A stretch of 64,000 nt of DNA from Bacillus methanolicus MGA3 (GTDB taxonomy: Bacteria; Bacillota; Bacilli; Bacillales; Cytobacillaceae), in assembly GCF_000724485.1 (NCBI RefSeq), contig NZ_CP007739.1, positions 1,224,843 to 1,288,842 of the forward strand, written 5' to 3'. How positions within the stretch are numbered: position 1 is the first letter of the stretch; each line of letters begins with the position of its first letter. Below the pieces are notes generated by a model. That model worked only from the letters and a program-made list of their open reading frames with translations. It was not told where the DNA came from and made no database searches. The translations under genes were made by a program, and so were the position numbers. Of the stretch, positions 31,333 through 40,917 are shown one piece after another.

Positions 31333-31454
31333 TTGTCTAGCTCCAGCGCCTAGCCCCTCGAGGTCGATTCGGTCCTGACGATGAAGTCAAAAAGCGACTT
31401 CATGTCAGGACCTCCAGTGCTTGTCGGGGCTAAGCGAGGCGCTTACGCTTTTCT
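31333..31454 (+). repeat. Long nested palindromic intergenic element
   Basis: About 120 nt with two nested arms. Outer: AGCGCC-t-AGCCCC (31345-31357) with GGGGCT...GGCGCT (from 31426 to 31443). Inner: GGTCCTGAC-g-ATGAAGTC (31371-31388) with GACTTCAT-GTCAGGACC (31395-31411). It resembles, from memory, a repeat scattered in intergenic regions of Bacillus and Geobacillus relatives; copy number here cannot be tested. It has no ORF and is notably more GC-rich than its surroundings. Confidence 0.75.
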
Positions 31455-31462
31455 AATTTTGG

Positions 31463-31492
31463 TTGTAAACATTTTCTTTCATAAAGTATAAT
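31463..31492 (+). promoter_or_regulatory. Sigma-A promoter of rnjB
   Basis: -35 TTGTAA (31463-31468), 18-nt spacer, consensus -10 TATAAT (31487-31492), 48 nt upstream of rnjB. The rest of the 347-nt dapA-rnjB gap holds the dapA terminator and the palindromic element. Confidence 0.6.
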
Positions 31493-31540
31493 ATTTTTAA
31501 CTGATCTAAGGTCGGCATTAACAACATAGGAGGAAGCGTT

Positions 31541-33208
31541 GTGAATAGTAGAAAGAACGAAAGTATCAAGCTAATTGCTCTGGGCGGAGTAGGAGAAATA
31601 GGGAAGAATATGTATCTGGTCGAAGTGGACGGAGAAATATTTGTTGTGGATGCAGGTTTAATGTTCCCGGAGAACGAAATGCTTGGAATTGATATTGTCA
31701 TTCCTGATATTTCTTATTTGATTGAAAATAAAGATCGAGTGAAAGCGATTTTCCTTACACACGGCCATGAGGACCATATCGGAGCGATCTATTATGTCAT
31801 CTCTAAACTGAATGTTCCTGTTTATGGAACAAGATTGACATTGGCACTTGCAAAAGCAAAGCTAAAAGAAAAAGAATTTAAAGGAAATGCTGATTTTCAA
31901 GAAATTCACTCAAATTCCAGATTGCAATTTGAATCGGTTGATGTCAGCTTTTTTAAAACAAATCACAGCATTCCAGATTCAGTCGGAATATGTTTTCATA
32001 CTTCAGAAGGAATGATTGTACATACCGGAGATTTTAAATTTGATCAAGCTGCCGGCAAGTTATATCAACCTGAAATCGGAAAAATGGCAAACATCGGTGA
32101 TCAAGGAGTTTTATGTTTGCTATCAGACAGCACTGAAGCGGAAAAACCGGGTTATACCACTTCAGAAGCGATTGTTGCAAGAGAAATGTCTGATATTTTT
32201 TACAATGCACCTGGAAGAATTATTGCTGCATGTTTCGCATCCGATTTAAATCGAATTCAGCATATTTTTAATGCTGCATTTGAAAACGGCCGAAAAGTAG
32301 CTGTATTAGGGAAAAGATTTGAACGAATTTTTGATATAGCTCTTGATTTTGGCTATTTGGAAGTACATGAAGAGCAAATCATTCCAGTTCAAGAAGTCAG
32401 TCAATATCCTGATAATGAAATCGTATTGCTGACAACAGGTGATCAAGGCGAGCCGCTTGAAGTACTCCAAAAAATGGCAAAACAGACGCACAAGCAAATT
32501 AATATCCAGTCAGGGGATACGGTTATCATTGCTGCGTCTCCATTAAATTGCAGCGAACTGTTTATTTCTAAAACAATTGATATGGTTTATCGGGCAGGGG
32601 CCAATGTTGTTTCCAGTAAAAGTATAATTAAGGCATCAAGCCATGGGAGCCAGGAAGAATTAAAATTCATGCTAAACTTGATGAAACCGAGATTTTTTGT
32701 TCCGATTCATGGAGAATATCGTATGCTGAAAGCCCACGCAAAAATCGCCATGGAGTGCGGTCTTTCAACCAGTCAAATCCATATTGTTGATAAAGGAGAA
32801 GTTCTTGAATACAAAAATGGAAAAATGCAGCTAAATGGCCGCGTTCAGGCAGGAAACGTGTTAATAGATGGCAACGGTGTCGGTGATGTTGGAAACATCG
32901 TATTAAGAGATCGCAAGCTTTTATCTCAGGATGGAACACTTATTGTCGTCGTAACATTAAGCAAGAGCGAGAAAAAGATTGCCGCAGGGCCAGAAATCAT
33001 TTCCCGCGGCTTCGTTTATGTCCGTGAATCAGAGAAATTAATAGAGGAGTCAATTGATTTAGTGAAAGAAATCATTGATAAAAATATATCTAAAGATTCT
33101 TTTGATTGGTCAAGTTTAAAACAGGATATGCGGGATTCATTAAATCAATATCTCTTTGAGAAAACAAAAAGACGGCCGATGATTTTGCCAATTATTATGG
33201 AAGTATAG
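31541..33208 (+). CDS. rnjB: Ribonuclease J2
   Basis: Metallo-beta-lactamase/beta-CASP ribonuclease that partners RNase J1 in mRNA decay and processing. 555 residues. Zinc motif HGHEDH at 74-79; later motifs HTGDFKFD and LLSDSTEAEKPGY; a beta-CASP domain and a C-terminal domain follow. GTG 31541 has AGGAGG a few bases upstream. Position after dapA matches rnjB (ymfA) of B. subtilis rather than rnjA. Confidence 0.93.
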   Translation: MNSRKNESIKLIALGGVGEIGKNMYLVEVDGEIFVVDAGLMFPENEMLGIDIVIPDISYLIENKDRVKAIFLTHGHEDHIGAIYYVISKLNVPVYGTRLTLALAKAKLKEKEFKGNADFQEIHSNSRLQFESVDVSFFKTNHSIPDSVGICFHTSEGMIVHTGDFKFDQAAGKLYQPEIGKMANIGDQGVLCLLSDSTEAEKPGYTTSEAIVAREMSDIFYNAPGRIIAACFASDLNRIQHIFNAAFENGRKVAVLGKRFERIFDIALDFGYLEVHEEQIIPVQEVSQYPDNEIVLLTTGDQGEPLEVLQKMAKQTHKQINIQSGDTVIIAASPLNCSELFISKTIDMVYRAGANVVSSKSIIKASSHGSQEELKFMLNLMKPRFFVPIHGEYRMLKAHAKIAMECGLSTSQIHIVDKGEVLEYKNGKMQLNGRVQAGNVLIDGNGVGDVGNIVLRDRKLLSQDGTLIVVVTLSKSEKKIAAGPEIISRGFVYVRESEKLIEESIDLVKEIIDKNISKDSFDWSSLKQDMRDSLNQYLFEKTKRRPMILPIIMEV

Positions 33209-33229
33209 TTCTTATAGAAAAATTGATTT

Positions 33230-33268
33230 AGGCATCGGGTGCGTATCCGGCGCCTTATTTTTATTTTT
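33230..33268 (+). terminator. Terminator after rnjB
   Basis: AGGC-a-TCGG (33230-33238) pairs with CCGG-c-GCCT (33247-33255) with one mismatch, followed by TATTTTTATTTTT. Confidence 0.65.
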
Positions 33269-33400
33269 AACTTATTCGGATTTATCGACCTCTTGCCATG
33301 AATTATCGACCATTTCTTGTCAGAGCAGACCTATCCCTTCGCATGAAATAGATAGCCTGGACCATACTAACAATATCATGATGGAAGGGAGAAAAAATGT

Positions 33401-34147
33401 ATGGATAAAGAGACAAAACAAAGTTCTGAATATTATGGTGAAGACCAGCAAAATGAAGAAAAACAATTAGGCATAATCGAAAAAATTCAACAACTTGGCC
33501 AGACGAATGTTCCGCAATTATCACAGGATTCAAAGATTCATTGCTTGACAATTGTCGGTCAAATTGAAGGCCATATACAGTTGCCGCCGCAAAATAAAAC
33601 GACGAAATACGAACATATCATTCCCCAAATTGTTGCCATTGAACAAAACCCAAACATTGAAGGTCTCCTTGTTATTTTAAATACTGTAGGAGGAGACGTT
33701 GAAGCAGGGTTAGCGATTTCAGAGATGCTTGCTTCTTTGTCAAAACCGACTGTTTCACTTGTGCTGGGTGGAGGCCATTCTATCGGCGTCCCGATTGCAG
33801 TATCTGGAAGTTATTCTTTTATCGCTGAAACGGCAACAATGACGATTCATCCCATTCGTTTAACAGGATTGGTAATTGGGGTTCCCCAGACGTTTGAATA
33901 CCTGGATAAAATGCAGGAACGAGTGATCAACTTTGTTACAAAACATTCAAATATTTCGGCGGAAACCTTTAAAGACCTCATGTTTGCAAAAGGCAATTTA
34001 ACTAGAGATATTGGAACGAATGTTGTCGGAACAGATGCAGTCAAATACGGTTTAATTGATGAAGTTGGCGGGATCGGGCAGGCGTTAAAAAAATTGAATG
34101 AGCTGATTGATTTAAACAATGGAGGAAAAGAGGCGGTGGTCCAATGA
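33401..34147 (+). CDS. tepA: ClpP-like protease / translocation-enhancing protein TepA
   Basis: ClpP/crotonase-fold serine peptidase homologue, cytoplasmic. 248 residues with a charged N-terminal extension (1-45). Ser127 lies in GGGHSIGVP and His150 in [10 protein letters not shown], so a catalytic Ser-His pair appears intact. In B. subtilis TepA was linked to protein export and spore germination proteins. ATG 33401 with GGAAGGGAG upstream. The stop overlaps the ylzJ start (ATGA). Confidence 0.9.
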   Translation: MDKETKQSSEYYGEDQQNEEKQLGIIEKIQQLGQTNVPQLSQDSKIHCLTIVGQIEGHIQLPPQNKTTKYEHIIPQIVAIEQNPNIEGLLVILNTVGGDVEAGLAISEMLASLSKPTVSLVLGGGHSIGVPIAVSGSYSFIAETATMTIHPIRLTGLVIGVPQTFEYLDKMQERVINFVTKHSNISAETFKDLMFAKGNLTRDIGTNVVGTDAVKYGLIDEVGGIGQALKKLNELIDLNNGGKEAVVQ

Positions 34148-34356
34148 TATTATATACAATGATGCCTCATGAACTCATTTTTACATCTGAAGCTCAGGAG
34201 TTTGGCAGGCAAAGAACGGTCAATTTCAATGGAATCCCATTGTTAGTTGAATTGGAAGATGACCATTCTTTCAGAATCATTCGTATTTTAAGCAGTGATC
34301 CAAAGCATTATTTGGACTCACGTTGTAAACCGGGAGAAAAAATTTCTTATTTTTAA
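34144..34356 (+). CDS. ylzJ: YlzJ-like protein
   Basis: 70-residue small protein of unknown function, found next to tepA in Bacilli. [10 protein letters not shown] start and a [19 protein letters not shown] core are conserved; no membrane segment or metal motif is visible. Overlaps tepA by 4 nt, so the two are probably co-translated. Confidence 0.85.
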   Translation: MILYTMMPHELIFTSEAQEFGRQRTVNFNGIPLLVELEDDHSFRIIRILSSDPKHYLDSRCKPGEKISYF

Positions 34357-34408
34357 TGGATGTTTCTCTCTGAAACCCCGCCAATATGATATAATGAGAG
34401 CAAAAGCC

Positions 34409-34440
34409 AAAGAGCAGCCTAATAGGCTGCTTTCTTTCTT
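34409..34440 (+). terminator. Terminator after ylzJ
   Basis: AGCAGCCT (34413-34420) / AGGCTGCT (34424-34431) with a 3-nt loop, then TTCTTTCTT. Confidence 0.8.
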
Positions 34441-34528
34441 ATAGCATCTCTTCATTTCATACATATTTTTGTTTAAACTTGGAGAATTTTGATGATGCTG
34501 AAAATAACACATAATGTAAGGTGATGAA

Positions 34529-36865
34529 ATGGCCAAAACAAAGAAACGACATTCACGGAAAAAAGATAACATGAAAAGGACGATTCAATATGAACTGACT
34601 GCACTCGTATTAATTACATTGGCAGTCATCTCCATTGCCAGACTCGGTGCAGTAGGGAATGCTTTCGTTCTATTTTTCCGGTTTTTCATGGGAGAATGGT
34701 ATATGCTTATCCTGATCGGGATTGTTCTTGTATCTGCATACATGATGTGGAAGCGCTCTTTTCCATTTCTCTTTCACCGAAAACTGATCGGTTTATATTT
34801 CATCATCGCTTCAATTTTGCTTCTAAGCCATATTACATTGTTTCAATTGTTATCAAACGGGGGCAAATTCAAGGACCCGAGCGTTATCGCGAATACATGG
34901 GAATTATTTTGGATGGAAGTTCGGGGGGAGACAAGCACAACTGATCTCGGCGGCGGGATGATCGGTGCAGTTTTGTTCGCGCTTTGCCACTATTTGTTCG
35001 ATGAAGCAGGAACAAAACTGATCGCAGCTGTTCTTATTATGATCGGATTTGTCCTTTTGACAGGCAAAACATTTGGCGATGCGTTAGGAAAGATTTTTTC
35101 ATCATTAGGAAAATTCATAAAAAACCAGTGGAGTGCTTTTCTTGAAGATGTAAAAAATTGGCGGACTGAACATACGGAAAGGAAAATGGCAAAGAGACAG
35201 CGGCAAGAAGAAAAAATGCGGCGTTCTCAGGAAGAAGAGGAGCAAACTACGATATCAGGGCAGCCTGAAATGGAGATGGAATCAACACTAGAACCGATCA
35301 TCTCCAGTTTTACGGAAAGAGCATATCAAGAACATGCAGAAGATTCTTCAATAAAACCCGAAAAGGAAAGTACAGTTATGTCAGAACAAGATAGTGAAGA
35401 CGATACTGCTCCGCCAATGACATTTACTGAGGTTGAAAATATGGATTATGAACTGCCACCTGTCAGTTTATTAAAACTTCCGCAGCATACAGATCAGAGC
35501 AGAGAATATAAACTTATCCATCAAAATGCTGCCAAGCTGGAACGAACATTCCAAAGTTTTGGAGTAAAAGCAAGAGTTACACAAGTTCATCTTGGCCCCG
35601 CCGTAACGAAATATGAAGTTCATCCTGATGTAGGAGTAAAAGTAAGCAAAATAGTAAGCCTGAGTGATGATCTTGCACTTGCACTTGCAGCAAAGGACAT
35701 CAGGATCGAAGCGCCGATTCCAGGAAAGTCTGCAATAGGAATAGAAGTTCCAAACTCGGAGGTTGCAATGGTTTCTCTCCGTGAGGTACTTGAATCAAAA
35801 CAAAATGATAAACCTGAATCAAAACTCTTGATTGGGCTTGGCCGCGATATTACGGGGGAAGCTGTCCTCGCTGAACTTAATAAAATGCCGCATTTGCTTG
35901 TTGCAGGGGCAACAGGCAGCGGTAAAAGTGTTTGTATTAACGGAATTATCACTAGCATTTTAATGCGGGCAAAACCGCACGAAGTTAAATTAATGATGAT
36001 CGACCCTAAGATGGTTGAATTGAATGTATATAACGGGATTCCTCACTTGCTGGCTCCGGTTGTAACCGATGCAAGGAAAGCATCACAAGCATTGAAAAAA
36101 GTTGTGAATGAAATGGAGCGGCGCTATGAATTATTTTCGCACACCGGAACGAGAAATATCGAAGGCTATAATGAATACATTAAAAGGCATAATGCCGAGG
36201 AAGGAGCAAAACAGCCTCTTTTGCCTTACATTGTTGTCATTGTGGACGAGCTTGCTGATTTGATGATGGTTGCTTCATCAGATGTTGAAGATTCGATTAC
36301 GCGCCTTGCACAAATGGCTAGGGCTGCGGGAATACACTTAATTATTGCTACTCAAAGGCCTTCCGTAGATGTTATTACAGGTGTCATTAAAGCGAATATT
36401 CCATCCCGGATCGCTTTTGCTGTTTCTTCTCAGACTGACTCGAGGACAATTTTAGATATGGGCGGAGCAGAAAAGCTTCTTGGCCGCGGTGACATGCTGT
36501 TTCTTCCTGTTGGCGAATCTAAACCGATACGTGTCCAAGGTGCCTTTCTCTCAGATGAAGAAGTGGAAGAGGTAGTGAACTTTGTCATTTCCCAGCAAAA
36601 AGCACAATATCAAGAAGAAATGATTCCTGATGATTTACCTGAAAATACTTCAGAAGTGGACGATGAACTTTATAATGAAGCTGTCCAACTGGTAGTAGAA
36701 ATGCAAACAGCTTCTGTTTCCATGTTGCAGCGAAGATTTCGTATCGGTTATACCCGCGCAGCCAGACTTATTGACGAAATGGAAGCAAGGGGGGTAGTTG
36801 GTCCGTATGAAGGAAGCAAACCTCGTGAAGTTCTCATTTCAAAGCCTAAAGAAGAAGCTAACTAG
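34529..36865 (+). CDS. spoIIIE: DNA translocase SpoIIIE (FtsK family)
   Basis: Hexameric ATP-driven DNA pump that moves the chromosome into the forespore and clears DNA from division septa. 778 residues. N-terminal membrane segments (about 15-175), acidic linker (about 210-330), motor domain with Walker A GATGSGKS near 460 and Walker [11 protein letters not shown] near 570, and a C-terminal winged-helix gamma domain (from about 710, [19 protein letters not shown]). AAGGTGATG precedes the ATG. Location after ylzJ identifies it as SpoIIIE rather than SftA. Confidence 0.96.
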   Translation: MAKTKKRHSRKKDNMKRTIQYELTALVLITLAVISIARLGAVGNAFVLFFRFFMGEWYMLILIGIVLVSAYMMWKRSFPFLFHRKLIGLYFIIASILLLSHITLFQLLSNGGKFKDPSVIANTWELFWMEVRGETSTTDLGGGMIGAVLFALCHYLFDEAGTKLIAAVLIMIGFVLLTGKTFGDALGKIFSSLGKFIKNQWSAFLEDVKNWRTEHTERKMAKRQRQEEKMRRSQEEEEQTTISGQPEMEMESTLEPIISSFTERAYQEHAEDSSIKPEKESTVMSEQDSEDDTAPPMTFTEVENMDYELPPVSLLKLPQHTDQSREYKLIHQNAAKLERTFQSFGVKARVTQVHLGPAVTKYEVHPDVGVKVSKIVSLSDDLALALAAKDIRIEAPIPGKSAIGIEVPNSEVAMVSLREVLESKQNDKPESKLLIGLGRDITGEAVLAELNKMPHLLVAGATGSGKSVCINGIITSILMRAKPHEVKLMMIDPKMVELNVYNGIPHLLAPVVTDARKASQALKKVVNEMERRYELFSHTGTRNIEGYNEYIKRHNAEEGAKQPLLPYIVVIVDELADLMMVASSDVEDSITRLAQMARAAGIHLIIATQRPSVDVITGVIKANIPSRIAFAVSSQTDSRTILDMGGAEKLLGRGDMLFLPVGESKPIRVQGAFLSDEEVEEVVNFVISQQKAQYQEEMIPDDLPENTSEVDDELYNEAVQLVVEMQTASVSMLQRRFRIGYTRAARLIDEMEARGVVGPYEGSKPREVLISKPKEEAN

Positions 36866-36877
36866 TATGAACGAAAT

Positions 36878-36917
36878 AAGAGGCTGACTTAAAAAAGCAA
36901 TGGGTCAGCCTCTTTGT
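36878..36917 (+). terminator. Terminator after spoIIIE (repeat family member 3)
   Basis: AAGAGGCTGAC (36878-36888) pairs with GTCAGCCTCTT (36904-36914) around an A-rich loop, followed by a T. Shares GAGGCTGAC with the other members of this repeat family. Confidence 0.75.
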
Positions 36918-36965
36918 AATTGATCTTAAAAAATTATGACGAAATCCTCAAAAATGACATAATAT

Positions 36966-36979
36966 TAAAAGCGCTTACA
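36966..36979 (+). promoter_or_regulatory. cre-like CcpA site upstream of the GntR/nup region
   Basis: TAAAAGCGCTTACA matches the consensus TGNAARCGNWWWCA at 13 of 14 positions. Two TATAAT hexamers follow at 36983-36988 and 36991-36996 without a clear -35. It lies in the 388-nt gap between spoIIIE and the GntR gene. Confidence 0.4.
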
Positions 36980-37153
36980 AAGTATAATAGTATAATGGAT
37001 ATAGACAGGCTCCTTTGTATTTAAATGATTGAAAATCGAATAATATTCATTTATCTTATAGCGATAAATTCCTTTTGTTTTCTGTATGATTATTAATTAA
37101 ATTTTGAATGTTTTTATATGATCACCTTTTTTCGTCAAAGTGTTGAAACACTA

Positions 37154-37182
37154 TTTATTTATAGACAAAAAAGTGATATAGT
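37154..37182 (+). promoter_or_regulatory. Candidate extended -10 promoter of the GntR gene
   Basis: TGATATAGT (37174-37182) fits an extended -10; ATTTAT (37154-37159) sits at 17-nt spacing as a poor -35. The expected start lies near 37189, just upstream of the palindromic operator candidate. Confidence 0.4.
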
Positions 37183-37208
37183 AATTTTCGATTAGTAGGA
37201 ATGATTGA

Positions 37209-37226
37209 ACATCAGAGGTCTGATGT
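37209..37226 (+). promoter_or_regulatory. Palindromic operator candidate (GntR autoregulation)
   Basis: ACATCAGAGGTCTGATGT is a perfect 8-bp inverted repeat with a GG centre, 27 nt before the GntR start codon. Size and symmetry suit a dimeric winged-helix repressor. Binding by the adjacent GntR protein is inference. Confidence 0.45.
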
Positions 37227-37253
37227 CTTGAGAAAATGGTTGGAGGAGCCTGC

Positions 37254-37979
37254 ATGTCAATTAAGTCAGATAACCGTCATTTGTATTTACAAGTTATCGA
37301 TCGCTTAAAGCAAGATATTGAAAAGGGGCTTTATAAAGAAAGAGAAAAGCTTCCGTCAGAATTCGATCTTGCAAAACAATTAGGAGTAAGCAGAGCCACG
37401 CTTCGAGAGGCATTGCGAATTCTTGAAGAGGAGAATGTGATTATTCGGCGCCATGGCGTCGGCACATTTGTCAATGCAAAACCTCTGTTTACTTCAGGTA
37501 TCGAACAACTAAACAGTGTAACGAACATGATTGAAATTGCTGGAATGTCTCCAGGTACTATTTTCTTAAGTTCGTCAACCCAAGGCCCGACTGAGGAGGA
37601 CGTTCGTCGTTTCAATTGTTCATTGGATGAAGAAATTGTCGTGATTGAAAGGGTAAGGACTGCAAACGGGGAACCAGTCGTGTATTGTATCGACAAAGTA
37701 CCTGAAAAAATTTTGCCAGACAATTTTTCTCTTGAAGAGGAGTCGATCTTCAATTTATTGGAGATGAAAGCAAATCGGAAAATTACGTATGCAGTTGCCC
37801 AGATTGAGCCGATAGGCTATCACGAAAAAATTTCTCCCATCCTAGAATGTGATCCCGAAACTGCATTGCTTGTTTTAAAGCAAATGCACTATGATGAAAT
37901 GGACGAGCCGATCCTTTATTCGGTAAACTATTTCAAAGCTGATAAATTCAGATTCCATGTTTTAAGGAAAAGAGTGTAA
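37254..37979 (+). CDS. ymfC: GntR/HutC-family transcriptional regulator
   Basis: 241 residues. N-terminal winged helix (about 5-72; [31 protein letters not shown] spacing and RRHGVGTFV wing). C-terminal UTRA ligand-binding domain (about 95-240). Orthologous by sequence and position to B. subtilis YmfC. Start ATG 37254, with TGGAGGAG upstream; the in-frame ATG 37236 lies before that site. The adjoining nucleoside importer suggests it senses a nucleoside or related ligand and controls that operon; this is inference. A palindrome at 37209 may be its operator. Confidence 0.88.
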   Translation: MSIKSDNRHLYLQVIDRLKQDIEKGLYKEREKLPSEFDLAKQLGVSRATLREALRILEEENVIIRRHGVGTFVNAKPLFTSGIEQLNSVTNMIEIAGMSPGTIFLSSSTQGPTEEDVRRFNCSLDEEIVVIERVRTANGEPVVYCIDKVPEKILPDNFSLEEESIFNLLEMKANRKITYAVAQIEPIGYHEKISPILECDPETALLVLKQMHYDEMDEPILYSVNYFKADKFRFHVLRKRV

Positions 37980-38063
37980 TTCTTAAAGGTAATACGCAAT
38001 CAGTGGGCCTTTACTAAACATTTCTACTAAAATAAAATCCACAACTTTTTTTGGGGGGTACAA

Positions 38064-39161
38064 ATGTTGAAAAAGCGTAAATTTGGTTTAGCGCTGTCAC
38101 TTGTACTTGCTGCAGGAACTATTTTAGGTGCTTGCGGCAAAAGTGAAGGCGGATCAGCCGGTGAAGGTAAAAAAGATGGATTTACAGTTGGTATGGTAAC
38201 AGATGTCGGAGGAATTGATGACAAATCTTTCAACCAATCTGCTTGGGAAGGTCTTCAAGCATTTGGTAAAGAAAACGGTCTCAAACAAGGAAAAGATGGT
38301 TACAACTACCTTCAATCCCAATCAGATGCAGATTACGCTACGAATTTAAATACACTTGCTCGCCAAGGTTTTGATTTAGTATTTGGTATCGGTTTCTTAA
38401 TGCAAGATGCAGTTAAAGAAATTGCCCAACAGCAAAAAGACAAACATTTTGCAATTGTAGATGGTCAAGTTAAAGAGCCAAACGTTGCAAGCATCTTATT
38501 TAAAGAACAAGAAGGAGCTTTCTTGGCAGGTGTTGCAGCAGCGAAAGCGACAAAAACAAACAAAATCGGTTTTATCGGTGGAATGGAAATTCCTGTTATT
38601 GAACGATTCCAATCCGGATTTTTGGCTGGTGTGAAAGCAGTAAATCCTAATATTAAAGTTGACGTACAATATGCAGGTGCATTTGATAAAGCAGAGCTTG
38701 GTAAAACAATTGCTTCGAAAATGTATTCTTCCGGTTGCGACGTAATCTTCCATGCTGCAGGCGGTACAGGCAACGGTCTATTTACTGAAGCGCGTGACCG
38801 TAAGAAGAAAGATCCTTCAAAAGAAATTTGGGCGATTGGTGTTGACTCCGACCAGTCTGCAGAAGGTGTCGTTGATATTAATGGGAAAAAACATAATGTA
38901 ATCATTACTTCTGCTCTTAAACGAGTTGATAATGCAGTGAAAGACCTTTCTACTAAAGCAAAAGAAGGAAACTTCCCTGGAGGGAAAACCATCACTTACG
39001 GCTTGGCTGAAGATGGTGTTGGCTTAGCTCCGATTAATGATGAACTTTCTAACAAAGCTGATGTTGAGGCAGCAGTAAAAGAATGGCAAGAAAAAATTAA
39101 GAGCGGCAAAGTGAAAGTTCCTTCTACTTTAGAAGAGCTTAAATCATTTTCCGTAAAATAA
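38064..39161 (+). CDS. nupN: BMP-family substrate-binding lipoprotein of a nucleoside ABC importer
   Basis: Membrane-anchored receptor for the NupOPQ importer. 365 residues. Lipoprotein signal with lipobox LGAC (Cys24) followed by a Gly/Ser-rich linker. BMP/Med fold: [20 protein letters not shown] near 46-65, and [11 protein letters not shown] near 261. B. subtilis NupNOPQ takes up guanosine; substrate here is by homology. GGGGGG precedes the ATG. Two hairpin terminators separate it from the ATPase gene. Confidence 0.92.
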   Translation: MLKKRKFGLALSLVLAAGTILGACGKSEGGSAGEGKKDGFTVGMVTDVGGIDDKSFNQSAWEGLQAFGKENGLKQGKDGYNYLQSQSDADYATNLNTLARQGFDLVFGIGFLMQDAVKEIAQQQKDKHFAIVDGQVKEPNVASILFKEQEGAFLAGVAAAKATKTNKIGFIGGMEIPVIERFQSGFLAGVKAVNPNIKVDVQYAGAFDKAELGKTIASKMYSSGCDVIFHAAGGTGNGLFTEARDRKKKDPSKEIWAIGVDSDQSAEGVVDINGKKHNVIITSALKRVDNAVKDLSTKAKEGNFPGGKTITYGLAEDGVGLAPINDELSNKADVEAAVKEWQEKIKSGKVKVPSTLEELKSFSVK

Positions 39162-39172
39162 AGTGAATAACG

Positions 39173-39219
39173 AAGGAATAAGCGGGCTGTCGCTTGCCGG
39201 CCTCTTATTCCTTTTTTTG
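39173..39219 (+). terminator. First terminator between nupN and nupO
   Basis: GGAATAAG (39175-39182) pairs with CTTATTCC (39204-39211) around an 18-21-nt GC-rich loop, followed by TTTTTTT. Confidence 0.75.
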
Positions 39220-39248
39220 TATGAAATTTTCGGACGGAGCAAAATTTT

Positions 39249-39292
39249 AACTGAAGAACAGAACATTTTCTGCTTTTCAGTTAGGTTTTTTT
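39249..39292 (+). terminator. Second terminator between nupN and nupO
   Basis: AACTGAAGAACAGAA (39249-39263) pairs with TTCTGCTTTTCAGTT (39268-39282), a 15-bp stem with one mismatch and one G-T pair. AGG then TTTTTTT follows. Confidence 0.75.
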
Positions 39293-39322
39293 GGGATGAC
39301 TCCCATTTTTAAAATTTATCAA

Positions 39323-39335
39323 ACGTCTGACCTCT
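39323..39335 (+). promoter_or_regulatory. Operator-like half-site upstream of nupO
   Basis: The reverse complement AGAGGTCAGACGT matches the right part of the palindrome at 37209 (AGAGGTCTGATGT) at 11 of 13 positions. It could be a second site for the same GntR regulator, or a chance match to the GTCTGACC core common in this genome's repeats. Confidence 0.25.
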
Positions 39336-39381
39336 AACTACTGTTCATGATTTCCTTTCACGTAAATAAGGAGTGAAAAAA

Positions 39382-40917
39382 ATGGAATATGTTATTGAGA
39401 TGCTCAATATTCGAAAAGAATTTCCGGGGATCGTCGCCAATGATAATATTACTCTTCAATTAAAGAAGGGGGAAATTCACGCTTTGCTCGGGGAAAACGG
39501 TGCCGGTAAATCCACGTTAATGAACGTGTTATTCGGATTGTACCAGCCCGAGCAGGGAGAAATCCGTGTTAAAGGAAAACCAGTGAAAATTACCAACCCC
39601 AATATTGCAAACGATTTAGGAATCGGAATGGTCCATCAGCATTTTATGCTGGTTGATACATTTACGGTTACTGAAAATATCATTCTTGGTAAAGAAATAA
39701 CATCCAAAGGGAAGATCGACATCAAGAAAGCAGAACAAGAAGTAAGGAAAATTTCAGAAAGATACGGTCTTGCCGTCGATCCGAGAGCGAAAATTTCCGA
39801 TATCTCTGTAGGAATGCAGCAAAGGGTTGAAATTTTAAAAACATTATACCGCGGAGCAGAAATTCTTATTTTTGATGAGCCTACAGCCGTATTGACTCCT
39901 CAGGAAATTAAGGAACTTATTCAAATTATGAAAACCTTAATTGCAGAAGGCAAGTCAATTATTTTGATTACGCACAAATTAAAAGAAATTATGGAAGTTT
40001 GCGACAGAGTAACGGTCATTCGCAAAGGCAAAGGGATCGGAACCCTAAACGTTCGAGATACAAATCCGAATGAGTTGGCAAGCTTAATGGTAGGCCGGGA
40101 AGTAGTTTTTAGAACAGAAAAAAAGCCGCCTGCACCAAAGCAAGAAGTGCTGGAAATAAGTAATTTAGTTGTCAAAGATTCAAGAGGTGTTCCTGTTGTC
40201 AACGGATTGGATTTGACCGTGCATGCTGGAGAAATTGTTGGGATAGCCGGAGTGGATGGAAATGGTCAAACCGAATTGATTGAAGCCATCACCGGGTTAA
40301 GGAAATCAGAAAGCGGTACGATCAAATTAAATGGAAAAGAGATTCAAAACATGACACCGCGGAAAATTACGGAGGCCGGTGTTGGCCATATTCCGGAAGA
40401 CCGCCATAAACACGGACTGGTTCTTGATTTTCCGATTGGAGAAAATATGGTTCTTCAGACCTATTACAAAAAACCGTTCTCGAAAAATGGAATACTTAAT
40501 TTCAAAGAAATATATCGGAAAGCAAGAACATTAATACGTGAATACGATGTACGAACACCAAGTGAATATACGCTTGCAAGAGCGCTATCTGGGGGAAATC
40601 AGCAAAAGGCGATTATCGGCCGAGAAGTGGACAGGAATCCGGATTTATTAATTGCAGCTCAGCCAACAAGGGGACTAGACGTTGGTGCAATCGAATTTAT
40701 TCATAAAAGACTAATTGAACAAAGGGATAATGGAAAAGCTGTTTTACTCATTTCCTTTGAGCTGGATGAAATTATGAATGTAAGTGATCGAATTGCTGTT
40801 ATTTATGAAGGGAAAATTGTAGCAATTGTTGAACCGAAGGAAACGACTGAACAGGAGCTTGGTTTGTTAATGGCCGGTTCGAAACGAAAGGAAGCAGGTG
40901 TAGGAACCAATGACTAA
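39382..40917 (+). CDS. nupO: Nucleoside ABC importer ATPase (two nucleotide-binding domains)
   Basis: Energises the BMP-type importer at the inner face of the membrane. 511 residues with two ABC modules in one chain, as in sugar/nucleoside importers. First: Walker A GENGAGKST (37-45), signature ISVGMQQR, Walker B LIFDEPTAVLTPQE. Second: degenerate Walker A GVDGNGQTE, signature LSGGNQQK, LLIAAQPTRGLDVGA. The degenerate second site is usual for this family. ATG 39382 follows AAGGAG with 8-nt spacing; the GTG at 39373 overlaps it. Overlaps nupP by 8 nt. Confidence 0.94.
   Translation: MEYVIEMLNIRKEFPGIVANDNITLQLKKGEIHALLGENGAGKSTLMNVLFGLYQPEQGEIRVKGKPVKITNPNIANDLGIGMVHQHFMLVDTFTVTENIILGKEITSKGKIDIKKAEQEVRKISERYGLAVDPRAKISDISVGMQQRVEILKTLYRGAEILIFDEPTAVLTPQEIKELIQIMKTLIAEGKSIILITHKLKEIMEVCDRVTVIRKGKGIGTLNVRDTNPNELASLMVGREVVFRTEKKPPAPKQEVLEISNLVVKDSRGVPVVNGLDLTVHAGEIVGIAGVDGNGQTELIEAITGLRKSESGTIKLNGKEIQNMTPRKITEAGVGHIPEDRHKHGLVLDFPIGENMVLQTYYKKPFSKNGILNFKEIYRKARTLIREYDVRTPSEYTLARALSGGNQQKAIIGREVDRNPDLLIAAQPTRGLDVGAIEFIHKRLIEQRDNGKAVLLISFELDEIMNVSDRIAVIYEGKIVAIVEPKETTEQELGLLMAGSKRKEAGVGTND

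Noticed and set aside
34388..34395. TGATATAAT extended -10 just before the ylzJ terminator
   Set aside because: A transcript from here would meet the terminator within about 30 nt, and no -35 is present. Most likely chance, though a very short RNA cannot be excluded.
34529..36865. SftA instead of SpoIIIE
   Set aside because: Both are FtsK-type translocases, but this one has several N-terminal membrane segments and the tepA-ylzJ neighbourhood; SftA lacks membrane segments.
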